This document shows positions 1 to 5,919 of a DNA stretch of 7,575 bases, piece by piece; within the stretch, counting starts at the first letter, position 1, and every line of letters begins with the position of its first letter. Origin of the DNA: Bacteroidales bacterium UBA1733 (GTDB taxonomy: Bacteria > Bacteroidota > Bacteroidia > Bacteroidales > UBA3663); contig DCIF01000051.1 in NCBI GenBank assembly GCA_002315795.1, positions 1 to 7,575 of the forward strand, given 5' to 3'. The position numbers were made by a program, and so were the translations under genes. Below the pieces are notes generated by a model that saw nothing but the letters and a program-made list of their open reading frames with translations, did not search any database and had not been told where the DNA came from.

Positions 1-122
1 GCGGGGAATTCCTGTCTTGCCCAGGAAGTACCTACCGTAACCGAATAGATATAGTCCTGTGCCTGCAAGCTGATCGACTGAAGAAATACAATAACGAAGA
101 TTAAGAAAGCTGTTATGCGCAT
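1..122 (-). CDS. Exported protein of unknown function, 5' end only (partial)
   Basis: The minus strand reads ATG at 122-120 and stays open for 40 codons to the window edge, so only the N-terminus is seen. It begins MRITAFLIFVIVFLQ and continues to LQAQD, a typical signal peptide: one Arg, a hydrophobic core of about 12 residues, then a likely signal peptidase I site after LQA, leaving a mature protein starting QDYIYSV. There is no Cys for lipidation. The visible mature part is too short to name; a beta-rich start could fit a periplasmic or outer-membrane protein, but that is a guess. A Bacteroidetes -7 element lies about 35 bp upstream, so the gene probably has its own promoter although it follows the M23 peptidase gene on the same strand with a 138-bp gap. 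Confidence 0.7.
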   Translation of the reverse strand, partial: MRITAFLIFVIVFLQSISLQAQDYIYSVTVGTSWARQEFP

Positions 123-156
123 AAATCGAACGTAATTAACTTAGAATATTCACGCG

Positions 157-164
157 CAAATATA
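157..164 (-). promoter_or_regulatory. Bacteroidetes -7 promoter element for the partial gene at 1-122
   Basis: The minus strand reads TATATTTG, a full match to TAnnTTTG, followed by GCG as at several other promoters here. Transcription would start near 150, giving a leader of roughly 28 nt. No clear TTTG lies 19-21 bp upstream, so the -33 half is weak. The rest of 123-260 is AT-rich intergenic DNA with no convincing gene. Confidence 0.5.
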
Positions 165-260
165 ACTAAAATAATTGAGATAACAGCAGAATTAGGACAA
201 AAAAGACCATTTTTGATCCATTTATGGCCAAAAAAGGTATTTTAAAGGTCTTTGACCAAC

Positions 261-2132
261 TTAGAATGTCCTTTTCTCCGTTACCGTGGTCACGTTGCCG
301 CAGTGATCCGTAGCACAGATCTCGATCGAATGTGGCTGGTTAGCTGCAATGCCATAATGCTTAGGTTGCCCGAAGTACCTGCCACGATTGTCCATATTGA
401 AAGGGACGAACTTGCCATCAATGCGCACGCTGAAAGTCTTCACACCGCTCTCTGCATCGCTCAGCTTGATCTGCATCGACGCATGCGTAGCACTGACAAT
501 CGTCACCTCAGGAGCCTTGTCATCACGTAGCACGACGAAACGACCTGCTTCACGCGTACGTGCCACCATCGTGTTTGGTCTTCCCTTCTGTGCGGGTTTG
601 AACACACTGCCGGCCACCACGCCCTTAGCATCCAGATTGGCCACATAGAGTTGCTGAATATCTACCAGCGTATCTGGCAGTTCGATGCTGAAAGTGCTAT
701 AGCGATGCATCGGTATATCGTATTTCCCTACGCTATATACCTTCGACACCTCTTTGCGCGTCCCTAACGCCTTCTCTTTCACACTGAAATTGAGCGCCAG
801 ATCGGTGTAGAAAGTACCCGCAGGAATCAGCATTCTGAAGCCGGCCGTATCTATGCGCTGCGTCTTCAGCGCTTCTATCCAGAGCGTGTTCTCTGGCTGT
901 ATATATGGAGCAATCTCGGCACGCTGACCCTGCACCGTAAAGTCCAGAGACGTCAGATTACCATGTGCATCCTCCAGCTCATAGACGAAGTGATAGGGTC
1001 GCTCCTCATCAAAGTTCACAATGCCATCTCCCAGTGCCGGATCGACCTGCTGCAACAGATTCCCCGGTTCTATAAACGACTTCATGATCATCGACTTATC
1101 ATTCACCCAAGCCGCATAGTCGGTCAGCGAATTCGTATAGCGTGTCTCGCTGAAACGGAAAGCATCCTGCTTGAAATGATAGATCAGCTGATATTTCGGC
1201 TCCTGTGTCTTCTCTGCAGGTTTTGCCACCTCCAGATACAGACGCAGTTCCTTGACCCCGTATTTATTGGCCTGACCGTCCATATAGTCATAGGCCTTCA
1301 GTCCCAGTCCTACCTTTCCCCACGCAGTGAGCGTTTTGGTCACGTTACCGCCCTCTCCGCCACGCGTAGCACAGACCCCGGTCACCGTGCTCACCTGACG
1401 TGCAGCCGAGCCACAGGCCACTCCCTGTCCGGACTGCGGATACAGATAGACGTGACTGATACGCGGTGCCTGCGTATCCTTCAGTTCTCTGAGGAAGTAC
1501 ACCATCGGATCGTAGCAGATATCATCATCGTCATCCGGAATATTGCGCAACTCAAAATGCACATGCGGACCTCCCGAACTTCCTGTGTTGCCACTCATAG
1601 CAATGATCTGGCCTTCCTTCACCGGCATCTCATCCGGTCCGAAGACCGCATCCAGGTTATTGGCCTCATCGGCTACCTGACGTGCGCGCACCACCTTCCA
1701 GACCTCCTCGCTGAATGTATCCAGATGACCATAGACCGACGTCAGTCCCAACGTCGGATGCTCCACATAGAGCACCAGTCCGTAACCGTATGCATTGATT
1801 CCTACGCGACGCACATAGCCATCGGCAAAAGCATGTACCGGATGACCGATGGTCTGATCAGACTTAAAGTCGATGCCTCCATGAAAATGATTCGGACGCA
1901 ACTCTCCGTAACTGCCTGCCAGCGCACGCGTCACATCGGTCATGGGCAACTGATAGCGTCGTGCAGTATCTACCAAAGGTGGCGCGTCCTGAAAGCGCTT
2001 CAGCGGCTCTTCCTGCCGAGCCTCTTCGGTCAGTTCATCCTGTGGCTGTGCTTTCGTACACTGCGGAAACAGCAGCAGACACAGCAATACGCTGAGGATG
2101 CTACGCATACTTTTGTCAACTTTATCTGTCAT
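261..2132 (-). CDS. Exported M23-family zinc metallopeptidase (peptidoglycan endopeptidase)
   Basis: 623 aa. An N-terminal signal peptide (core LSVLLCLLLF, about residues 12-22, likely cleaved after TKA) sends it out of the cytoplasm. Met9, followed by Arg, is an equally plausible start (ATG at 2108). The peptidase domain spans about residues 60-215. HFHGGID supplies H84 and D88, YGHL supplies H136, and GPHVH supplies H190 and H192. These match the lysostaphin/LytM zinc ligands (H, D, last H) and the catalytic His, so the enzyme should be active on peptide cross-links of peptidoglycan. About 400 further residues follow. They contain blocks such as WGKVGLGLKAYDYM (about 271-284) and SFIEPGN (about 352-358), which I recall from long Bacteroidales M23 proteins. 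The end (from about residue 540) looks Ig-like. A run of five Asp (200-204) follows the HxH motif. The substrate bond is not deducible. It is divergent from the tatD-like gene with a 90-bp gap; no good promoter was found for it. Confidence 0.92.
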   Translation of the reverse strand: MTDKVDKSMRSILSVLLCLLLFPQCTKAQPQDELTEEARQEEPLKRFQDAPPLVDTARRYQLPMTDVTRALAGSYGELRPNHFHGGIDFKSDQTIGHPVHAFADGYVRRVGINAYGYGLVLYVEHPTLGLTSVYGHLDTFSEEVWKVVRARQVADEANNLDAVFGPDEMPVKEGQIIAMSGNTGSSGGPHVHFELRNIPDDDDDICYDPMVYFLRELKDTQAPRISHVYLYPQSGQGVACGSAARQVSTVTGVCATRGGEGGNVTKTLTAWGKVGLGLKAYDYMDGQANKYGVKELRLYLEVAKPAEKTQEPKYQLIYHFKQDAFRFSETRYTNSLTDYAAWVNDKSMIMKSFIEPGNLLQQVDPALGDGIVNFDEERPYHFVYELEDAHGNLTSLDFTVQGQRAEIAPYIQPENTLWIEALKTQRIDTAGFRMLIPAGTFYTDLALNFSVKEKALGTRKEVSKVYSVGKYDIPMHRYSTFSIELPDTLVDIQQLYVANLDAKGVVAGSVFKPAQKGRPNTMVARTREAGRFVVLRDDKAPEVTIVSATHASMQIKLSDAESGVKTFSVRIDGKFVPFNMDNRGRYFGQPKHYGIAANQPHSIEICATDHCGNVTTVTEKRTF

Positions 2133-2186
2133 TTATTTCTTTTTTTCTCTTTTCGTTTTTCTTTGATCCAAATTCCACTTCCGGTA

Positions 2187-2218
2187 TTTGTTTTCTGATC
2201 GAAAAAGCACCACTTTTG
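2187..2218 (+). promoter_or_regulatory. Promoter of the TatD-like gene (possibly leaderless)
   Basis: TTTG at 2187-2190, a 20-bp spacer, then CACTTTTG at 2211-2218, which matches TAnnTTTG at all fixed positions except the first T. The spacing equals that of the ATPase and gdhA promoters in this window. The ATG begins only 5 bp after the element, so transcription would start at or next to the start codon. Confidence 0.5.
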
Positions 2219-2222
2219 CCAC

Positions 2223-2765
2223 ATGCTGCATTTCAAGGACATACACACCCACACACCGGGCAGACCCGACTCCATCCTCTCCATCTCTGCTACAGAGGTA
2301 GAGCAGATGTTGCTGAGCCATCAGCCGTGTGACGCGCCACAGTATTACAGTCTGCAGCTGCATCCCTGGCACCTGACCGGTCCGCACGATATCGAGCGCT
2401 TTACGGCTCAGGCCTTGCTGTTGCGCGACGATCCGCATTTCGTAGCCATCGGAGAATGCGGTCTCGATGGCCTCTGCGCTACCCCTCTCGCCTTGCAGCT
2501 CAGCGCTTTCCGTGCAGCACTACAGGTAGCCGACCAACTGCACCGACCCGTCATCATCCATTGCGTGAAACACTGGTCTGAGGTGATGGCCGAAGTCCGG
2601 GGTCATGAGGGTCCGTTCATCATCCATGGCTTCCGCAAAGGTCCTGCCCTGGCCAGACAGCTGCTCGATGCCGGCTTCTCCCTGAGTCTGGGGACACACT
2701 ATCATCCTGACGTCTTACCCCTGATCCCTGAAGACCGTCTTTATTTTGAGACCGACGAAGACTGA
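2223..2765 (+). CDS. TatD-family metal-dependent hydrolase, C-terminally short
   Basis: 180 aa, cytoplasmic, no signal peptide. It belongs to the compact Bacteroidales branch of the TatD/amidohydrolase-like TIM barrels, whose members are metal-dependent phosphoesterases or DNases. The metal-ligand set is visible: H8 and H10 in DIHTHT, E78 in AIGECGLD, H113 in IIHCVK, H135 in IIHGFR and D178 in FETD. LHPWH (46-50) is also characteristic of the short branch. The start is fixed by the position of the HxH motif a few residues in. The protein ends two residues after the ETD motif, whereas relatives normally continue for roughly 25-35 residues with a final helix, so the 3' end appears truncated; all metal ligands survive. 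No Shine-Dalgarno is present, and the predicted promoter abuts the ATG. It converges on the ATPase gene with 6 bp between stops. The exact substrate is unknown. Confidence 0.88.
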   Translation: MLHFKDIHTHTPGRPDSILSISATEVEQMLLSHQPCDAPQYYSLQLHPWHLTGPHDIERFTAQALLLRDDPHFVAIGECGLDGLCATPLALQLSAFRAALQVADQLHRPVIIHCVKHWSEVMAEVRGHEGPFIIHGFRKGPALARQLLDAGFSLSLGTHYHPDVLPLIPEDRLYFETDED

Positions 2766-2766
2766 C

Positions 2767-2799
2767 ATTTGCTACTTGATATTTGCTATCGTACGATAG
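2767..2799. repeat. Direct repeat and 14-bp palindrome at the convergent gene ends
   Basis: ATTTGCTA occurs at 2767-2774 and again at 2781-2788, a period of 14 bp; the first copy contains the ATPase stop codon. Overlapping the second copy is CTATCGTACGATAG at 2786-2799, a perfect 14-bp palindrome inside the last ATPase codons. As RNA it would fold as a 5-bp stem with a 4-nt loop on either strand. No T-tract follows on either side, so it is not a classical intrinsic terminator. Its role is unknown. Confidence 0.55.
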
Positions 2800-5552
2800 A
2801 TCTCTGGCAGAATAAAGACCGGCGAAGTCACCAGCAGGATCAGCCCCCAGTCAGACATACTCAGCGGTTCCACCTCAAAGAACTCTGGCAACTGGTTCAC
2901 AATGAGATACTGACCCACAATGATCACCAGTGCCACCAGCATAAAGCCTGCGCTGAACGAAGCCTTGAACCGCTCTCTGTTGGCAAAGAAGTCATATACA
3001 TCGAGCGTAAAGCAGCGTGCTGTACGCAGATAGCGCGTATTGAAGAGGTTCCAGAACTGCAGCACTACAAACGACGTGAAGAAGATACCGTGCTCATAAC
3101 CCGTGAGTGCGGCTTTCTGTGCGTGCGAACTCCAGAAACCTGTGAAGAAAGTACAGATCGAATCCGCGCTCAGCAAGTCGGCCACACACGTCACATCGCT
3201 GTGATAAAGCAACTGCCACAGACCCACCAGCAGGACGAAGAAACCCAGTCCCCAGACGCAGATCGTACGTGCCATTCCCCGGTCAATGATATGTTCACGG
3301 TGCGAACGTGGCTTGCTATGCAGCACGCGCTTATCGGCCGGCAACGATGACAAGGCTCCAGCGGCAAAAGTATCCATGATGAGGTTCACCCACAGCATCT
3401 GTGTCACGTTGAGTGGCGAATCCAGACCTACAAACGCTCCCAGCAGCACGATCAGACACGCACACACGTTGATCGTCATCTGGAAGACGATAAAGCGCCG
3501 TATGTTCAGATAGATGCTCCTTCCCCACATGATGGCTTTGTTGATCGAAGCAAACGAGTCGTCAATGATCGTGATGTCCGATGCATCCTTGGCGCGCGAC
3601 GTACCGCTACCCATCGACAGACCCACCTGTGCTTTTGAGAGAGCAGGCGCATCGTTGGTACCGTCACCCGTCACGGCCACGACTTCCTTGTTCTGCTGCA
3701 ACAGCTTCACCAGACGTGCCTTATCCTCCGGACGTGCACGAGCGATGATCCTGATCTTCTGTTCGCGCAACAGCTGACGCAGCTCGCTGTCTTCACGTGC
3801 TGCAAAGTCAGGACCCTGCAGGGTCTTATCGGTCTCACCTTCGGCCAGCAGACCGATCTGGCGACCGATCTCGTTGGCGGTTCCTACGGTGTCGCCCGTC
3901 ACGATGATCACCTTCACACCGGCATCTTCCTTACACTCACGGATGGCCTCAGCCACATCCTGTCGTATCGGGTCGGCAATACCTACCACACCCACAAACG
4001 TCAGCTTACCATCGGCCTCCGTGGCCTCTTTGGCCAACTCCTGACACGCGAAACCTAACGTACGCATGGCGCGCGACTGATAGTCGGCCAGCAGCGCCTG
4101 TATCGCCTCTCTGCTGGCACCTTCGGCCAGCGCCTCACAACGTTCCAGCAGGATCTCTGGAGCTCCTTTTAAATAGCGTACGCGCGTGCCCTCTGGCAAC
4201 ACCGCTGTGGTCTCCATATATTTGGTCTCTGAGCTGAAGGGTTTCTGGTCGGTCACCTGCACCGACCTGCGCAGCTTCAGATAGTCCTTTCCCTGTGCAT
4301 TCACCCATTTCAGCAGTGCTCCTTCCGTCGGATTTCCGATCACCGCATACGTCTGTGTCTTGTCTTCAGAAGCCGTCAGCGCAGCCGTACTGTTGACCGA
4401 CATGGCCAGCGCCACATCCGTCTGGCCATAGAACTGGTGAGCCACCACGCTCATCTGGTTCTGTGTCAGCGTACCGGTCTTATCGGTGCAGATCACCGTA
4501 GCGGCTCCCATCGTCTCGCAGGCATGCAGCTTGCGCACCAGGTTCTTCTCCTTGAGCATCTTACGCATACTCAGCGCCAGACTCACCGTGATGCTCATAG
4601 GCAATCCCTCTGGCACCGCCACCACAATCAGCGTAATGGCAATCATGAGCGACTGCAGGATGAAGCTGACGATAGCCAGCAGATCGGTATTGTTGGCCGC
4701 ATTGCCATCGAAGAAGAAGAAATAGACCAGACGACCCACCACGATCAGCGCCGCGATGATAAAGCTGGCCGTACTGATGAGCTTACCCAACTGATCGAGC
4801 TGTCGGTTAAGTGGTGTCTTCACGGTCGAACCCTCACGTGTCAGTGCTACGCCCTTGCCCTCTTCGGTGTCAATGGCAATGGCATCGACCTGATAGAAGC
4901 CATTACCCTCTATCACCGTACTGCCACGCAGCACACGGTCAGCCGGATAGGCTGCTTCCTCCTTTGATATCTGGTCACGAGTATCTGATGTTTCCGATAA
5001 GTCAGCCTTGGCAGACTTATTGGCATACGGTTCTCCCGTAAAGATACTCTCATCCACACGCAGCGCATTACACTGCAGCAGCACACCATCGGCCGGCATC
5101 TGGTCACCGCTCTCTATACGCACGATGTCGCCTTTTACCACATCCATCTTCTGGATGCGATAGAGCTGTGGTTCCGCACCAGGAGCTGGTCGGCGCAGCA
5201 CCTTCACCAGCTGCGTGTCTTTCACCTGATTCAGCACGTCAAACTCCTTCTCGGCCTTGACCTCAAAGATAAAACCCACACCCGTAGCCAGCAGGATGGC
5301 AAACAGCACTCCCATAGGCTCGAAGAGCAGTCGCCAGTTGCCCGTGGTGTAGATCTCGTAACCCGAGACGATACACGAGAGGCCCAGCGCCACCAGCAGC
5401 ACAATAATGAGCGGATCGTGGAACGTACGCAGATAGCGTCTCCACAGCGGTTCTTTCTCTGGTTCAGGAATACGGTTCTGTCCTTTTCCGTCTGTCACCA
5501 CCTTGTCTTCTACACACAAGGCCAGCTCTATATAGTTAAGCGTCTTTTTCAT
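2772..5552 (-). CDS. PMCA-type (P2B) Ca2+-translocating P-type ATPase
   Basis: 926 aa integral membrane pump predicted to export Ca2+ using ATP. Landmarks in order: M1/M2 region about 47-97; actuator-domain TGEP at 172-175 (TGES in most P2 pumps); M3/M4 about 260-325 with PEGLP at 314-318; phosphorylation motif DKTGT with D357; nucleotide-domain KGAPE at 462-466; TGD at 552-554; hinge TGDGTND at 628-634; then six C-terminal helices. M6 carries WVNLIMDT (N723, D727). E315 in M4 with N723 and D727 form the single Ca2+ site typical of PMCA, and the M5 region FQMTINV and the M8 motif QFWNLFNTR also favour PMCA over SERCA. There is no C-terminal calmodulin-binding tail as in animal PMCAs. The N-terminal 30 residues are poorly conserved in appearance, but the ATG has a good promoter upstream. 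It is divergent from gdhA. Mn2+ transport cannot be excluded. Confidence 0.93.
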   Translation of the reverse strand: MKKTLNYIELALCVEDKVVTDGKGQNRIPEPEKEPLWRRYLRTFHDPLIIVLLVALGLSCIVSGYEIYTTGNWRLLFEPMGVLFAILLATGVGFIFEVKAEKEFDVLNQVKDTQLVKVLRRPAPGAEPQLYRIQKMDVVKGDIVRIESGDQMPADGVLLQCNALRVDESIFTGEPYANKSAKADLSETSDTRDQISKEEAAYPADRVLRGSTVIEGNGFYQVDAIAIDTEEGKGVALTREGSTVKTPLNRQLDQLGKLISTASFIIAALIVVGRLVYFFFFDGNAANNTDLLAIVSFILQSLMIAITLIVVAVPEGLPMSITVSLALSMRKMLKEKNLVRKLHACETMGAATVICTDKTGTLTQNQMSVVAHQFYGQTDVALAMSVNSTAALTASEDKTQTYAVIGNPTEGALLKWVNAQGKDYLKLRRSVQVTDQKPFSSETKYMETTAVLPEGTRVRYLKGAPEILLERCEALAEGASREAIQALLADYQSRAMRTLGFACQELAKEATEADGKLTFVGVVGIADPIRQDVAEAIRECKEDAGVKVIIVTGDTVGTANEIGRQIGLLAEGETDKTLQGPDFAAREDSELRQLLREQKIRIIARARPEDKARLVKLLQQNKEVVAVTGDGTNDAPALSKAQVGLSMGSGTSRAKDASDITIIDDSFASINKAIMWGRSIYLNIRRFIVFQMTINVCACLIVLLGAFVGLDSPLNVTQMLWVNLIMDTFAAGALSSLPADKRVLHSKPRSHREHIIDRGMARTICVWGLGFFVLLVGLWQLLYHSDVTCVADLLSADSICTFFTGFWSSHAQKAALTGYEHGIFFTSFVVLQFWNLFNTRYLRTARCFTLDVYDFFANRERFKASFSAGFMLVALVIIVGQYLIVNQLPEFFEVEPLSMSDWGLILLVTSPVFILPEIYRTIANIK

Positions 5553-5576
5553 GTGAAGTGTGCTTTAATCGTGGTG

Positions 5577-5608
5577 CAAAGATAGGACTATTTTACCTAA
5601 CAACCAAA
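5577..5608 (-). promoter_or_regulatory. Promoter of the Ca2+ ATPase gene
   Basis: On the minus strand TTTG (5608-5605), a 20-bp spacer, then TATCTTTG (5584-5577), a full TAnnTTTG match. Transcription should begin near 5571, leaving a leader of about 19 nt with no Shine-Dalgarno sequence before the ATG at 5552. An A/T tract lies directly upstream. Confidence 0.75.
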
Positions 5609-5612
5609 TCAG

Positions 5613-5640
5613 TTTCTTTTTTTTAAAAAATTTTAAATAT
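5613..5640. promoter_or_regulatory. A/T tract upstream of the ATPase promoter
   Basis: The segment is almost pure A and T: eight T (5617-5624), six A (5625-5630), four T and three A. It ends immediately upstream of the ATPase -33 box and could act as an UP-like or bent-DNA element. This role is inferred from composition and position only. Confidence 0.35.
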
Positions 5641-5643
5641 CAC

Positions 5644-5769
5644 TCCTAACTCCTAACTAATAACTAATAACTAATAACTAATAACTAATAACTAATAACT
5701 AATAACTAATAACTAATAACTCCTAACTAATAACTAATAACTAATAACTAATAACTAATAACTCCTAAC
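5644..5769. repeat. Mosaic heptanucleotide tandem array, 18 units
   Basis: The 126 bp divide exactly into 18 seven-base units of two kinds. The order is two TCCTAAC, nine TAATAAC, one TCCTAAC, five TAATAAC, one TCCTAAC. No unit is interrupted or out of phase. The two kinds differ only at positions 2 and 3 (CC versus AA). Because 7 is not a multiple of 3, TAA stops fall in all three forward frames and TAG stops in all three reverse frames, so the array is non-coding. It lies 35 bp beyond the ATPase -33 box and 70 bp before the gdhA -33 box. Such arrays tend to change length by slippage; an effect on the flanking promoters is possible but not shown. Confidence 0.95.
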
Positions 5770-5778
5770 CCCAAAAAT

Positions 5779-5792
5779 ATGTTGTACAACAT
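5779..5792. promoter_or_regulatory. Perfect 14-bp palindrome, candidate operator upstream of gdhA
   Basis: ATGTTGTACAACAT is its own reverse complement. It begins 9 bp after the heptamer array and ends 47 bp before the gdhA -33 box, about 85-100 bp upstream of the predicted start. That position would suit an activator or an upstream operator. I do not recognise the motif as that of a particular regulator family. Confidence 0.5.
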
Positions 5793-5839
5793 CATTTTGC
5801 TAAAAAACAGTCTTAAAAAGCACGATTTCATTGAAAATA

Positions 5840-5871
5840 TTTGGCGATACCGAGGTTATTACCTACCTTTG
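5840..5871 (+). promoter_or_regulatory. Promoter of gdhA
   Basis: TTTG at 5840-5843, a 20-bp spacer, and TACCTTTG at 5864-5871 give a complete match to the Bacteroidetes consensus. Transcription should start near 5877, with a leader of about 43 nt that is A-rich and lacks a Shine-Dalgarno sequence. Confidence 0.8.
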
Positions 5872-5873
5872 CG

Positions 5874-5888
5874 CTGACAAAATGTCAG
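5874..5888. promoter_or_regulatory. Inverted repeat at the predicted gdhA transcription start
   Basis: CTGACA and TGTCAG are perfect 6-bp inverted repeats around AAA. They begin 3 bp after the -7 box and so cover the predicted start. As DNA this could be a repressor operator blocking initiation. As RNA, if transcription starts at the left edge, it would be a small hairpin at the 5' end that might stabilise the mRNA. The sequence alone does not decide between them. Confidence 0.5.
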
Positions 5889-5919
5889 AACAATCAAATT
5901 CTAAACACAATACAAAACC

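Noticed and set aside
247..257. Terminator of the M23 gene (GGTC-AAA-GACC)
   Set aside because: Only a 4-bp stem, and the T-rich sequence after it on the minus strand is interrupted; too weak to call.
2058..2069. Lipoprotein signal in the M23 protein
   Set aside because: The Cys in FPQC is not preceded by the usual small residues of a lipobox; signal peptidase I cleavage after TKA fits better.
963..2198. Long plus-strand open frame of 411 codons
   Set aside because: It lies antisense to the M23 peptidase gene, has no domain-like sequence and no upstream promoter; it is a shadow of that gene's codon use.
2133..2438. Minus-strand open frame of 101 codons directly upstream of the M23 gene
   Set aside because: Mostly antisense to the TatD-like gene and ends in a Lys-rich run from the A-rich leader; no recognisable protein.
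4437..4967. Plus-strand open frame of 176 codons
   Set aside because: Antisense to the Ca2+ ATPase, rich in His and Gln in the way typical of reverse-frame shadows.
5644..5769. CRISPR array
   Set aside because: Units are only 7 bp, contiguous, with no spacers and no cas genes nearby.
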